DNA from: Saccharomonospora piscinae
GTDB taxonomy: Bacteria; Actinomycetota; Actinomycetes; Mycobacteriales; Pseudonocardiaceae
Assembly (NCBI RefSeq): GCF_005862235.1
Contig: NZ_VCEK01000004.1
Span: 738,162 to 802,161 of the forward strand
Reading direction: 5' to 3'
Length of the DNA: 64,000 bases
Shown here: positions 33,684 through 42,770 of the stretch, piece by piece
How the letters are laid out: each line of letters opens with the position of its first letter
Position numbering within the stretch: position 1 is the stretch's first letter
The notes under the pieces: model-generated
Seen by the model: the letters and a program-made list of their open reading frames with translations, nothing else
Told to the model about the DNA's origin: nothing
Database searches by the model: none
Made by a program: the position numbers and the translations under genes

Positions 33684-34801
33684 TGAGCGCGGCCGGGAAG
33701 CGGACTGAGACGACGGTGGGCACCGACGTCATGACCGGGGTGTACCTGCCGGGGGACTCGACCGCGGTCCTGCGGGAGTTGCCGGTGCCGAGCCCGGGGC
33801 CGGGGCAGGTGCTGATCGAGGTGGGCGCCTCGGGCATCTGCGGCTCCGACATCGGCTACATCTACCACGAGCACAAGGGCCACCGTGGCGTCGACGGACC
33901 CGCCTATCGCGGCGTGGTCGCCGGGCACGAGCCCTCCGGCCGGATCGTCGCGACCGGGCCCGGCTGCCGTCGTTTCGGCAGCGGCGATCGCGTGCTCGTC
34001 TACCACATCGCCGGGTGCGGGCTGTGCGACAACTGCCGTCGCGGCTACTACATCAGCTGCACGTCTGTCGAACGGACGTCCTACGGCTGGCAGCGGGACG
34101 GCGGGCACGCCCACTACGTGCTCGCCGAGGAGTCCACCTGCGTGCCGCTTCCCGACGAGTTGTCCTACGTGGACGGTGCGTTGATCGCGTGTGGCTTCGG
34201 CACCGCCTACGAGGGGCTGCGCCGCGTCGGCGTCAACGGCGACGGTGACCTGCTGGTCGTCGGGCTGGGGCCGGTGGGACTCGCGGCCGGCATGATCGGC
34301 AGGGGGATGGGCGCGCGCCGCGTGGTGGGCGTCGAGGTGTCGCCGCAGCGGCGCGCGTGGGCCGACGGGCTGGGCGTGTTCGACGCGACGCTGGCTCCCG
34401 AGTCCGATGCCGAGGCGACGGCGGCACTCGTCGGCGACGCGCTCGGAGCCCCGGGCGCACTGACCACCATCGACTGTTCCGGCTCCCGTGCCGGGCGCTC
34501 CACGGCACTCGCGGGCGCCGCCGAGTGGGGCCGCGTGTCGCTGGTCGGCGAGGGCGGCACCCTGGAGACCGAGGTCTCGGACGCGCTGCTGCACAAGCAG
34601 CTCACCCTCTACGCCTCCTGGGTGACGTCGCTGCCCGCGATGGCCGAACTCGCCGTGAACCTCGCCCGGTGGGGCCTGCGGCCCGAGAGCGTCGTCAGTG
34701 ACCGGTTCCCGCTCGCGCGCGCCGACGAGGCGTACCGGCTCGCCGCCGGAGCCAGCCGGGGCAAAGTGGTCCTGGTGCCCTCGGAGGAGGACGTGTCGTG
34801 A
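33683..34801 (+). CDS. Zinc-dependent medium-chain alcohol/polyol dehydrogenase
   Basis: A 372-aa protein of the MDR zinc family. The catalytic-zinc region is GICGSD and GHEPSG. The structural-zinc cysteines are CGLCDNCRRGYYISC. The Rossmann motif is GLGPVGLAAG. In this operon it probably oxidises a sugar or sugar alcohol at the start of the pathway, or galactose-type hexose to its lactone (inference). ATG 33683 overlaps the permease stop; ATG 33731 is a possible shorter start. Confidence 0.88.
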   Translation: MSAAGKRTETTVGTDVMTGVYLPGDSTAVLRELPVPSPGPGQVLIEVGASGICGSDIGYIYHEHKGHRGVDGPAYRGVVAGHEPSGRIVATGPGCRRFGSGDRVLVYHIAGCGLCDNCRRGYYISCTSVERTSYGWQRDGGHAHYVLAEESTCVPLPDELSYVDGALIACGFGTAYEGLRRVGVNGDGDLLVVGLGPVGLAAGMIGRGMGARRVVGVEVSPQRRAWADGLGVFDATLAPESDAEATAALVGDALGAPGALTTIDCSGSRAGRSTALAGAAEWGRVSLVGEGGTLETEVSDALLHKQLTLYASWVTSLPAMAELAVNLARWGLRPESVVSDRFPLARADEAYRLAAGASRGKVVLVPSEEDVS

Positions 34802-35724
34802 TCGAACTGCGGGACGGCGCGCCGACCGTGGTGTGGCTGTCCAACGACCGGCTCCGGCTCGGGATCGTGCCCGAGCTCGGTGGCAGGCTGCTGTCGCTGT
34901 CGCGACAGGACGGCCGGGAACTGCTGTGGCGGGACGAGAACCTGCTCACCGACGAGCTGCGGTTCCGGGACGGGCATGTCCACCGGCCGGTGGCGGGCAG
35001 CCTCGGTGACTGGGTGAACTACGGCGGCGACAAGACCTGGCCCGCCCCGCAGGGCTGGGAGAGCCGGGACCAGTGGGCGGGCCCGCCCGACCCGGTACTC
35101 GACTCGGGCGCCTACGCCGTGACCACCGACGTGCGCGACGGTCTCGCGACCGTGACGCTGACCAGCGGCGACGATCCGCGCACGGGGCTGCGGCTGCGCC
35201 GCCGGTTCGAGCTGCGCGACGGCGGCGACGGCTACCGGCTGACGCTGTCGGCGCTCAACACCTCCGGTCGGAGCGTGCGCTGGGCGCTGTGGAACGTCAC
35301 GCAGCTCGCCGCCGACGGCGAGGGCGGAACCCTCGTGGGCGGTCCCGAGCGCGTGACACGGCTGCTGGCGGGCACCGGCTACCCCCGCTGGGAACAGCGC
35401 GGCGACGCCACGTACGTCCCGCACCAGGAGGTGGTCGGCAAACTCGGCTTCCCCGCCGCGACCGGGTGGCTTTCGCACACCGGCGACGACACCACGCTCA
35501 CGCAACGGTTCGCCGTCGACCCCGGTGCCGAGTATCCGGACCGGGGCTCCCGCGTCGAGGTGTGGCTGGAGTGCCCGCTGCCCGAGCCGCTCGCCGAGCT
35601 GGGCGGGCTGAACCCGCCGGCCCGCATCGTGGAGTGCGAGGTCCTCGGCCCGCTCACCACGCTGCGGCCCGGTGAGGAGACCACGCTGAGCATCGACGTG
35701 GAGGTGCGCCCATGCGCGGACTGA
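34798..35724 (+). CDS. Galactose mutarotase-like/DUF4380-type protein
   Basis: A 308-aa protein, largely beta-strand in pattern, that begins with LRLGIVPELGGRLLSLS. This resembles the start of aldose 1-epimerase (mutarotase) folds and the DUF4380 family. A central GDWVNYGGDKTWPAPQ segment is typical of DUF4380-like proteins. It may bind or interconvert sugar anomers for the pathway, but no catalytic residues can be assigned safely. The GTG start overlaps the dehydrogenase stop, and the 3' end overlaps the next gene by 13 nt. Confidence 0.7.
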   Translation: MIELRDGAPTVVWLSNDRLRLGIVPELGGRLLSLSRQDGRELLWRDENLLTDELRFRDGHVHRPVAGSLGDWVNYGGDKTWPAPQGWESRDQWAGPPDPVLDSGAYAVTTDVRDGLATVTLTSGDDPRTGLRLRRRFELRDGGDGYRLTLSALNTSGRSVRWALWNVTQLAADGEGGTLVGGPERVTRLLAGTGYPRWEQRGDATYVPHQEVVGKLGFPAATGWLSHTGDDTTLTQRFAVDPGAEYPDRGSRVEVWLECPLPEPLAELGGLNPPARIVECEVLGPLTTLRPGEETTLSIDVEVRPCAD

Positions 35725-36461
35725 ACGGCAAGGTCGCGATCGTCACCGGCGGCGCGCGGGGCATCGGCGCCGCGGCGGCCGAACGGCTCGCCGCCGAGGG
35801 CGCCGCGGTGGCCGTGCTCGACATCGGCGACCCCGGTGAGACCGTCGAGCGGATCACCAGCGCTGGCGGCCGGGCGAGGGGTGTGTGCTGCGACGTCAGC
35901 TCCGAGCAGGAGTGGGCCCGCGCGGTCGCGCTCTGCCGGACGGAGCTCGGGCCGGTCGACGTGCTCGTCAGCAACGCCTACACCGTCGACGTCCGGCCCG
36001 CCCACGAGACGAGCCCGGCGTCGTGGGAGCGGCAGCTGTCGGTGAACCTCACCGGCACGTTCCTCGGGTTCACCGCGTGCCTGGAGGATCTGTCCCGCGA
36101 CGGCACCGGATCGGTCGTGCTGACCTCGTCGGTCCACGCGCTCGTCGGGCTCCCGGGGCGCCCCGCCTACGCGGCGAGCAAGGCCGGTCTCACCGGGCTC
36201 GCGCGCCAGCTGGCCGTGGAGTACGGGACGGTGCTGCGCGTCAACTCGGTGCTGCCCGGACCGGTTCTCACCGCGGCGTGGGACGGCATCGGCGAGCCCG
36301 AGCGGCGGCTGTCCGCGGAGCAGACCGCCGTGAAAAGGTTGGGACAACCGGCCGAGGTCGCGGCGGCCATCGCCTTTCTGGCCAGCGACGACGCGTCGTT
36401 CATCACCGGTTCCGCGCTGACTGTGGACGGTGGCTGGAGCGTGTACAAGTCCTCGTCGTGA
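35712..36461 (+). CDS. Short-chain dehydrogenase/reductase (SDR), sugar operon
   Basis: A 249-aa classical SDR: TGGARGIG cofactor motif, LTSSV catalytic Ser region, YAASK catalytic Tyr-Lys, and a C-terminal FITGSALTVDGGW. The usual NAG after strand 4 reads NAY here, a mild departure. It probably oxidises an aldose or aldonate in the galactonate route. Which substrate this SDR handles and which the zinc dehydrogenase handles cannot be told from sequence. Confidence 0.88.
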   Translation: MRGLNGKVAIVTGGARGIGAAAAERLAAEGAAVAVLDIGDPGETVERITSAGGRARGVCCDVSSEQEWARAVALCRTELGPVDVLVSNAYTVDVRPAHETSPASWERQLSVNLTGTFLGFTACLEDLSRDGTGSVVLTSSVHALVGLPGRPAYAASKAGLTGLARQLAVEYGTVLRVNSVLPGPVLTAAWDGIGEPERRLSAEQTAVKRLGQPAEVAAAIAFLASDDASFITGSALTVDGGWSVYKSSS

Positions 36462-36489
36462 CGGGGAAGACCAAGGGGAGGAACGGCGG

Positions 36490-37221
36490 ATGAGCGGCTA
36501 CAGCGGCCGTGGAGTACACGGGCAGGTGGTGGCCGAACTCGGCGCGCGCATCGTGTCGGGGGAACTGGGCAGCGGCGACGTCATCGACCTCGCCGCGCTC
36601 GGCCGGGACCTCGATGTGAGCATGACCGCGTTGCGGGAGGCGATGAAGGTACTCGCCGCGAAGGGGCTCGTGGAGGCGCGGCAGAAGCGCGGCACCTACG
36701 TGCGCGACCGCGCGCACTGGAACCTGCTCGACAGCGACGTGATCCACTGGCGCAGCCAGGCCGGCGACACCGTCGCGGTGCTGCGCGACCTCGCCGAGGT
36801 GCGCGCGGTGGTCGAACCGGCCGTGGCGTCGATGGCCGCGCTGCGCCGGGACGACCGGGATCTCGCCGAGCTGGACGCCGCGCTCGCGGAGATGGCGGAC
36901 GCGGTGGGCACGGGTGCGGCGGCCGAGGTCGCGGCCGACCTGCGCTGGCACCGGGCCATGCTGCGGGCGACGCACAACGAGATGCTCGCGAGGATGGACG
37001 TGTTCATCGAGCCCTCCCTGCGCCTGCGCGACGCACTCGTGCACGAGACCGCCGCCGACGATCCCGTGCCGAGCCACGCCGTCGTCGTGGAGGCGGTGCG
37101 CAGGCAGGATGCCGAGGCCGCCGCGGCGGCGGTCACCTCGTTGCTGGACAAGGCCGCCCAGGACGCCGCGAGCGTGCTCGGCAACGGGCACGCCGGAAAG
37201 AAAGCGACAGTCACCGAGTGA
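36490..37221 (+). CDS. GntR-family (FadR/FCD) transcriptional regulator of the galactonate operon
   Basis: A 243-aa protein with an N-terminal winged helix (about 8-75, including MTALREAMKVLAAKGLVEA) and a C-terminal FCD ligand domain with histidines in LRWHRAM and PSHAVVVEA, likely metal or acid-binding. It resembles DgoR-type regulators that respond to galactonate. ATG 36490 is preceded by GGGGAGGAA. Being inside the operon it probably controls it; the AT-only element at 29999-30016 is one candidate operator. Confidence 0.88.
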   Translation: MSGYSGRGVHGQVVAELGARIVSGELGSGDVIDLAALGRDLDVSMTALREAMKVLAAKGLVEARQKRGTYVRDRAHWNLLDSDVIHWRSQAGDTVAVLRDLAEVRAVVEPAVASMAALRRDDRDLAELDAALAEMADAVGTGAAAEVAADLRWHRAMLRATHNEMLARMDVFIEPSLRLRDALVHETAADDPVPSHAVVVEAVRRQDAEAAAAAVTSLLDKAAQDAASVLGNGHAGKKATVTE

Positions 37222-38363
37222 AGATCACTTCCGTAGAGACGTTCCTGGTGCCGCCGAGGTGGCTGTTCTGCCGGGTGGCCACCGACGAGGGCATCGTCGG
37301 CTGGGGCGAGCCCGTGGTGGAGGGCAGGGCCGACACCGTGCGCGCCGCCGTCGACGAGCTGTCCGATCTGCTCGTGGGGCAGGACCCCCGCCGCGTCGAG
37401 GACCTGTGGCAGCTCATGACCAAGGCCGCCTTCTACCGGGGCGGCCCGGTGCTCTCCAGCGCCGTGGCCGGGCTCGACCAGGCGCTGTGGGACATCCTCG
37501 GCAAGTCGCTCGGCGCGCCCGTGCACCAGCTGCTCGGCGGTGCCGTGCGCGACGAGGTGCGCGTCTACGGCTGGATCGGCGGTGACGAACCCTCGGCGGT
37601 CGCCGAGGCCGCCGCGAAGCAGGTCGATGCCGGCCTCACCGCGGTGAAGATGAACGCCTCGGGCCGCATCGGTCGCATGCCGACCCGCGAGGACGTGGAC
37701 GGCGTCGTCGCGCGGCTGGCCGCCGTGCGCGAGGTGCTCGGGGACGCCCGCGACGTGGCCGTGGACTTCCACGGCCGGTTCGGCGTCGCCGCCGCACGCA
37801 GGGTGATTGGCGAACTCGCGCCGCTGCACCCGCTGTTCGTGGAGGAGCCGGTGCTGCCCGAGTACGCGCACCGGCTCGGTGACGTGGTCGCCACCAGCGG
37901 GGTTCCCCTCGCCTGCGGCGAGCGCCTCTACTCGCGCACCGACTTCCTGCCCGCGTTGCAGGCGGGCATCGCCGTGGCTCAGCCGGATCTCTCGCACGCG
38001 GGCGGGATCTCGGAGGTCCGCCGCATCGCCGCGCTCGCCGAGACCTTCGACGCGCTGCTCGCTCCCCACTGTCCACTCGGGCCGATCGCGCTCGCCGCGA
38101 GCCTGCAGGTGGCCTTCGCCACCCCGAACTTCCTGATCCAGGAGCAGAGCATCGGCATTCACTACAACACCGGTGCGGAGCTGCTCGACTACGTGCTCGA
38201 CCGCGCGCCGTTCGCCTTTCCCGACGGCGCCATCCGGCGCTGGGAGGCACCCGGGCTCGGGGTGGACATCGACGAGGACGCCGTGCGGGCCGCGGGCACG
38301 CGCGGGCACCGGTGGCGTCCTCCGGTGTGGCGGCACGACGACGGATCGTTCGCCGAGTGGTGA
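37218..38363 (+). CDS. dgoD: D-galactonate dehydratase (DgoD)
   Basis: A 381-aa enolase-superfamily enzyme. From memory of the E. coli protein, near-identical stretches occur throughout: the opening KIT...LPPRW, FYRGGPVL, AGLDQALWDI, the metal ligands in DFHGR and EEPVLPE, and APHCPLGPIALAA near the end, plus LWRH-like and AEW at the C-terminus (here VWRHDDGSFAEW). It removes water from D-galactonate to give 2-keto-3-deoxygalactonate. The GTG start overlaps the GntR stop (GTGA). It anchors the assignment of the whole operon. Confidence 0.93.
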   Translation: MKITSVETFLVPPRWLFCRVATDEGIVGWGEPVVEGRADTVRAAVDELSDLLVGQDPRRVEDLWQLMTKAAFYRGGPVLSSAVAGLDQALWDILGKSLGAPVHQLLGGAVRDEVRVYGWIGGDEPSAVAEAAAKQVDAGLTAVKMNASGRIGRMPTREDVDGVVARLAAVREVLGDARDVAVDFHGRFGVAAARRVIGELAPLHPLFVEEPVLPEYAHRLGDVVATSGVPLACGERLYSRTDFLPALQAGIAVAQPDLSHAGGISEVRRIAALAETFDALLAPHCPLGPIALAASLQVAFATPNFLIQEQSIGIHYNTGAELLDYVLDRAPFAFPDGAIRRWEAPGLGVDIDEDAVRAAGTRGHRWRPPVWRHDDGSFAEW

Positions 38364-38379
38364 GGCGAGAGGAGAATTC

Positions 38380-39000
38380 ATGGACCTGACCGAACTGCTG
38401 GCCACGCACCGGTTGATGGCGATCATCCGCGGTACCGACCCGGGAGCGTGCGAGCACACCGCCGAGGTGCTCGTGGAATCCGGTGTGCGGGTGCTGGAGG
38501 TCTCGCTGACCTCCGCTGACGCCGTCGGGGTACTGGCCCGGATCTGCGCGACCGTGGGCACGGCGGCTCACGTCGGGGCGGGCACGGTGCTGACCGCCGA
38601 GGACGCGAAAAACACCCGGGACGCGGGCGCGACCTTCGCCGTCACCCCCGCGCTCGGCGAGGGCGTGGACGCGGCGCTGGAACTGGGCCTGCCGGTCCTG
38701 GCCGGCGCGATGACGCCCACCGAGGTGCTCGCCGCGCACCGTGCCGGTGCCACGGCGGTGAAACTCTTCCCCGCGAGTGCACTCGGCCCCGGCTACGTGA
38801 AAGCGCTCGGCGACCCGTTTCCGGGGCTCGGTCTGGTGCCGGTCGGCGGCGTCGGGCTGACCGACGTGCCCGAGTACCTGAGCTCGGGCGCGCTCGCGGT
38901 CGGCGTCGGCAGCCCGCTGAGCGGTGACGCGCCCCACGGCGGGGACATGGCGGCGCTGCGCGACCGCGCCGCCCGGTTCGTGGAGGTCGCCGGTGCCTGA
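38380..39000 (+). CDS. 2-keto-3-deoxy-6-phosphogluconate/galactonate aldolase
   Basis: A 206-aa class I aldolase of the Eda/DgoA family. It has LEVSL with the catalytic Glu, GAGTVLT, and AVKLFPAS with the Schiff-base Lys. It would split the phosphorylated keto-deoxy acid into pyruvate and glyceraldehyde 3-phosphate. ATG 38380 has AGAGGAGA upstream. The galactonate dehydratase next door suggests the galacto form, but the family also takes the gluco form. Confidence 0.92.
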   Translation: MDLTELLATHRLMAIIRGTDPGACEHTAEVLVESGVRVLEVSLTSADAVGVLARICATVGTAAHVGAGTVLTAEDAKNTRDAGATFAVTPALGEGVDAALELGLPVLAGAMTPTEVLAAHRAGATAVKLFPASALGPGYVKALGDPFPGLGLVPVGGVGLTDVPEYLSSGALAVGVGSPLSGDAPHGGDMAALRDRAARFVEVAGA

Positions 39001-39907
39001 GATCGTGACCCTCGGCGAGACGATGCTGTCGCTGCGAGCCGAGGGGCTGGTGCGGCTGGGAACCACGTTCCGCTCGTCGATCGCCGGTGCCGAGTCCACC
39101 GTCGCGATCGGGCTGAGCCGCCTCGGCCGGCACGTGCGCTGGCTCGGCCGCCTCGGCGACGACGAGCCGGGCGATCTGGTGCTGCGCACCCTGCGCGCCG
39201 AGGGCGTCGACGTGTCCACCGTGGAGCGGGACGGGGCCGCGCCCACCGGGCTGATCCTGTTCGAGCAGCGGCTGCCCGGTGTCACCAGCGTGCGCTACCA
39301 CCGGGCGGGCTCGGCCGGTTCGCGCGTGCGGGCCGACGCCGTCGACCTGGGCGACGACGTGCGCCTGGTCCACCTCACCGGCATCACCCCCGCCCTGGGT
39401 GACGGCCCGCGTCAGGCCGTCGACGCGGCGCTGGCCCAGGCGCGCGAGCGCGGCGCCACCGTGTCGTTCGACGTCAACCACCGCGCCAGGTTGTGGTCGG
39501 CGGGGCGGGCTCGTTCGGTGCTCACCCCGCTCGCCCGGAGTGCCGATGTGGTGATCGGCTCGGCCGACGAACTCGACCTCGTCGGTGGCATCCCGGCGCT
39601 GCTGGACGCGGGCGTGCGCGAGGTGGTCACCAAGCTCGGCGCCGACGGTGCCTCCCTCACCACCGCCGACGGTGACTGGCACGCACCCGGGTATCGCGTG
39701 CCGGTGGTGGACTCGGTCGGCGCGGGTGACGCTTTCACGGCGGGCTACCTCTCGGCACTGCGGGACGGGCTCGGCCCGGTCGCGCGGCTGGACCGGGGCA
39801 ACCGGGCAGGCGCGTTCGCCGTCGCCACCTCGGGCGACTGGGAGGGACTGCCGACGCGCGCCGAGCTGGACCTGCTGGCATTGGACGAGGGAGTGACGCT
39901 GCGATGA
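38993..39907 (+). CDS. PfkB-family 2-keto-3-deoxygluconate/galactonate kinase
   Basis: A 304-aa sugar kinase with the PfkB pattern: an N-terminal GE motif, GRLGDDEPG, DVNHRARLW, and the C-terminal signature DSVGAGDAFTAGY with the catalytic Asp. It phosphorylates the keto-deoxy acid made by the dehydratase, ahead of the aldolase. The GTG 38993 start overlaps the aldolase gene by 8 nt, so the two are made together. Confidence 0.92.
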   Translation: MPEIVTLGETMLSLRAEGLVRLGTTFRSSIAGAESTVAIGLSRLGRHVRWLGRLGDDEPGDLVLRTLRAEGVDVSTVERDGAAPTGLILFEQRLPGVTSVRYHRAGSAGSRVRADAVDLGDDVRLVHLTGITPALGDGPRQAVDAALAQARERGATVSFDVNHRARLWSAGRARSVLTPLARSADVVIGSADELDLVGGIPALLDAGVREVVTKLGADGASLTTADGDWHAPGYRVPVVDSVGAGDAFTAGYLSALRDGLGPVARLDRGNRAGAFAVATSGDWEGLPTRAELDLLALDEGVTLR

Positions 39908-40710
39908 CCGGCGACTGGACGGCGTGGCCGGGCGAACGGTTCTCGCTGGGGGAGGGACTGCGCCGGGTCGGCGAGCGGCTGATCATGGTCGACATCCTCA
40001 CCGGACGGCTGCTCGCGTTACCCGCCGACGGCGAACACGAGGTGTTGCTCCAGCTCGCCGAGCCGCTCGGCGCCGTGGCGCCACGGCCCGGTGGCGGCTG
40101 GCTCGCCGCGGCAGGCACCGGCATCGCGGTGCTCGGCGACTCCGGAGTCGAGCGCTGGCTCGCCCGCCCCGAGAACGGCGCCCGGACCGCGATGCGCATG
40201 AACGACGCCGTCGCCGATCCCCACGGCCGGTTCTGGGCCGGGTCGATGGCCTACGACACCACTCCGGGCGCCGGATCGCTGTACCGCGCCGACCCGGACG
40301 GGACGGTGACCCGCGTGCTCGGCGACCTCACCGTGCCCAACGGTCCCGCGTTCGACGCCGACGGCACCACGATGTATCTCGCCGACAGCGCGAAGGGGGT
40401 GATCCATCGCTTCGCCGTCGATCCCGGCACCGGGCGCCTGGCGGAGCGCGCCGAGTTCGCGACCGTCGAGAGCGGCAGCCCGGACGGCATGACGGTCGAC
40501 GCCGAGGGCTTCCTCTGGTCGGCGATCTGGGGCGCGGGTCAGGTTCGCCGGTACGCGCCCGACGGCTCGCTGGATCGCGTTGTCGCGGTCCCGGCCGAGC
40601 AACCGACGAGCGTCCACGTCGATGGGGAGCGGCTCGTGGTCACCTCGGCGACCGTGGGTCTGGCCGAGCCGGGTGAGTTCGACGGCGCGGTGCTGTCGAT
40701 CGCGCTCTGA
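39904..40710 (+). CDS. SMP-30/gluconolactonase-type lactonase
   Basis: A 268-aa six-bladed beta-propeller of the SMP-30/LRE family: an early GEGLR metal-ligand Glu, NDAVADPHGRFWAGSM, NGPAFD, and SPDGMTVDAEGFLWSAIWG supplying Asn/Asp calcium ligands. It hydrolyses an aldonolactone, so it fits between a sugar dehydrogenase and the galactonate dehydratase. ATG overlaps the kinase stop. It is the last gene of the operon and contains an in-frame TTA at 40018. The next gene converges 12 bp away. Confidence 0.9.
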   Translation: MTGDWTAWPGERFSLGEGLRRVGERLIMVDILTGRLLALPADGEHEVLLQLAEPLGAVAPRPGGGWLAAAGTGIAVLGDSGVERWLARPENGARTAMRMNDAVADPHGRFWAGSMAYDTTPGAGSLYRADPDGTVTRVLGDLTVPNGPAFDADGTTMYLADSAKGVIHRFAVDPGTGRLAERAEFATVESGSPDGMTVDAEGFLWSAIWGAGQVRRYAPDGSLDRVVAVPAEQPTSVHVDGERLVVTSATVGLAEPGEFDGAVLSIAL

Positions 40711-40722
40711 CGGCCCCAGCGG

Positions 40723-41649
40723 TCAGGTGGCTGTGGTGTGGTCCACGCGGAAAACCACTCGTCCCGCTCGGCGTGGGGCCCCCGCCTCGATCCAGGCCGG
40801 AAGCTCCGTCCACGGCTGCACGTCCATCGCGCCGACCTCCAGCGTCCGGTCCTCGGCGAGGTAGCCCATCTCGGCGGCCAGGCCCGGTTCGTTGCCGAGA
40901 AAGAAGCTCGTAATGGAGCGGTCCGCCGTCGTGGGATCCGCGACGAAGGCACCGTACGGGAAGCGCTCGTCGGTACCGGCCGCGTGTCCCAGCGCGATCA
41001 CCGTCCCACCGGCTTCGAGCAGCGCGTAGGCGTCAACGAGGTGCTGTCCGCCGATCATGTCGATCGCGCCGTGGACGCGACGGTCGACGGAGGCCAGGGC
41101 GGTGTGCGTCTCGTGTGCGCCGAGCCGCCGGAGGGTGTCGTGCTGGCCCGCGTCTCGCGCGACCGCGACGACCGAGGCCCCGGAGCGAGCCGCGAGTTGG
41201 ACGGCGAAGCCGCCGACGGCGCTGCCCGCGCCCACGATGAGCACGCGCCGCCCCAGGATCGAGCCGAGCCTGCGGATCGCGCGCAAGGCGCTGGTGGCGG
41301 GAACGGGAAGGGTCGCGAGGTGCTCCCACGCGGCATCGGCAGGGGCCGCCGCGATCATCGCGTTCGAGACGGCGCGCCGCTGCGCCCAGCCGCCCGCGAG
41401 ACCGAGGAACAGGACGCGCTCGCCTTGGCCCGGCCCGCTCCCGTCCGCGGCGGCTTCGAGCACGACACCGCTTCCGTCCCATCCCGGTACCGATCCCGGT
41501 GGCAGGCCCGGCAACGCGGCGAGGTCGCCGGGGTTGGGGGCGAAGGCCTCGACCCGCACCAGCGTCTCGTGGGGCAGCGGAGTGGGGTCGAAAGTCTCAC
41601 GCAGGGTCAGCCCACTGGGTGTGTCAGGGGCGGTCGTCCATGCCAGCAT
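40723..41649 (-). CDS. MDR-family NAD(P)H oxidoreductase (quinone reductase-like, no zinc ligands)
   Basis: A 308-aa protein with the GroES-like N-terminal domain (APNPGDLAAL, PGWDGSG) and a Rossmann domain (VGAGSAVGGFAVQLAARSG). The cysteines of zinc-dependent alcohol dehydrogenases are absent, so it belongs with quinone oxidoreductases or enoyl reductases of the MDR group. ATG 41649 has GAGGAAAG upstream; the longer frame adds 86 residues without family character. No link to the sugar operon or PKS genes is evident. Confidence 0.87.
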   Translation of the reverse strand: MLAWTTAPDTPSGLTLRETFDPTPLPHETLVRVEAFAPNPGDLAALPGLPPGSVPGWDGSGVVLEAAADGSGPGQGERVLFLGLAGGWAQRRAVSNAMIAAAPADAAWEHLATLPVPATSALRAIRRLGSILGRRVLIVGAGSAVGGFAVQLAARSGASVVAVARDAGQHDTLRRLGAHETHTALASVDRRVHGAIDMIGGQHLVDAYALLEAGGTVIALGHAAGTDERFPYGAFVADPTTADRSITSFFLGNEPGLAAEMGYLAEDRTLEVGAMDVQPWTELPAWIEAGAPRRAGRVVFRVDHTTAT

Positions 41650-41970
41650 GTGTTCTTTCCTCGCCTTGAACCGTGGAAGTGGTGGGATCGAGGGCAGCGG
41701 ATGCCGCCTCGCGCACGGCCGCGCCGGTGGGGCCGTGCGCCATCGTAGTCCACGTTCCCGGCACCGAGCCGGACCGTAAAACCGAGCAAAGGAACACGGT
41801 CGACTGGTCCGTGATACCCGAATAATAGTTTTATTTCGGTAGCGAAAGCAGAAGGTTGAACTTGACTGGGCGCCGACCCTCGTCGGCCACGCCGAAGAAG
41901 GACACATTACCCTCTGTCTGCTACCCTCCTGCTGTGGTGTGATTTCACTGAGGGGCGACCGGAGGGGCGA
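41650..41970. other. Divergent intergenic region, no gene seen
   Basis: A 321-bp gap between the MDR gene (-) and the DedA gene (+). It contains a relatively AT-rich stretch around 41818-41850 that probably houses divergent promoters. I see no ORF with coding character, no CTAGGGG element and no clear hairpin. Confidence 0.5.
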
Positions 41971-42645
41971 ATGTCATCATTTGGCGGCTGGTTGAATTCG
42001 ATTGCTGAATTCCCATTGCCCGCCCTGCTGGGGGTGGCCGCCCTGTTCGGCTTCGCCGAGTCCGGACTCGGGGTCGGGATGTTCGTGCCTGGTGAGACGG
42101 TGGTGCTGGTGCTCGCCGCGAGTCTTCAGGAGAATCACGCGCTCGTGGCGCTGTTCATGATCGCGGGTGTCAGCAACTCGATGGGTGACCATGTCGGGTA
42201 CCTGTTGGGGCGCCGGTACGGCGAGCGTATGCGCGGTACGGGGGTGGTGCGACGATTGGGTGTCGAAAAATGGGACCGAGCCACCGTCGCATTACGGAAA
42301 CACGGGGCCGCCGCTGTCTTTTTGACGAGGGTAATCCCGATCGTGCGGACATTTACTCCGGCCGCCGCAGGTGTGTCGGCGGTACGATACCGCTATTTTC
42401 TGCCCGCGTCATTGTGTGGCGCGTACACGTGGGCAGTCGTGTACGTGACCGCCGGTGCGCTGGCCGGTGCGTCGATCGCCCAGGTGGAGAAGACCATCGG
42501 CGACTGGGGTCTGATCGCGCTCGGGCTCTTGACGGTGTCCGTGGCCGGTGTGGTGCTCTGGCGGCGACGCCGACGTGCCGCGTCAGCCCTCACCCCGGGC
42601 AGCGGCGAACTTGCGCACGGCGATGGTCATGGCCCGGGCGAGTAA
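41971..42645 (+). CDS. DedA-family membrane protein
   Basis: A 224-aa protein with four to five hydrophobic segments and the family motifs FVPGETVVLVLAA-type and GDHVGYLLGRRYG, then FLTRVIPIVRTFTPAAAG with the conserved Arg/Pro pattern. DedA proteins act in the membrane, in lipid carrier recycling and proton-coupled homeostasis. An in-frame TTA lies at 42292. The gene is not obviously part of the biosynthesis. Confidence 0.93.
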   Translation: MSSFGGWLNSIAEFPLPALLGVAALFGFAESGLGVGMFVPGETVVLVLAASLQENHALVALFMIAGVSNSMGDHVGYLLGRRYGERMRGTGVVRRLGVEKWDRATVALRKHGAAAVFLTRVIPIVRTFTPAAAGVSAVRYRYFLPASLCGAYTWAVVYVTAGALAGASIAQVEKTIGDWGLIALGLLTVSVAGVVLWRRRRRAASALTPGSGELAHGDGHGPGE

Positions 42646-42770
42646 CGCGGCCAGCGACAGCACGCACGACCAGCTGCATGAACACTTTGGTCAGGTCAGC
42701 CAGGGAACGAGAGAGTCGAAGCACTGCCGAGGCCGGGCGGTGGCGAGCTTTCAGCGAGGTGAGTGAGTCG

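Noticed and set aside
40723..41907. MDR oxidoreductase starting at 41907
   Set aside because: The extra 86 residues are Arg-rich and unlike the family. ATG 41649 has a ribosome site and matches the fold start.
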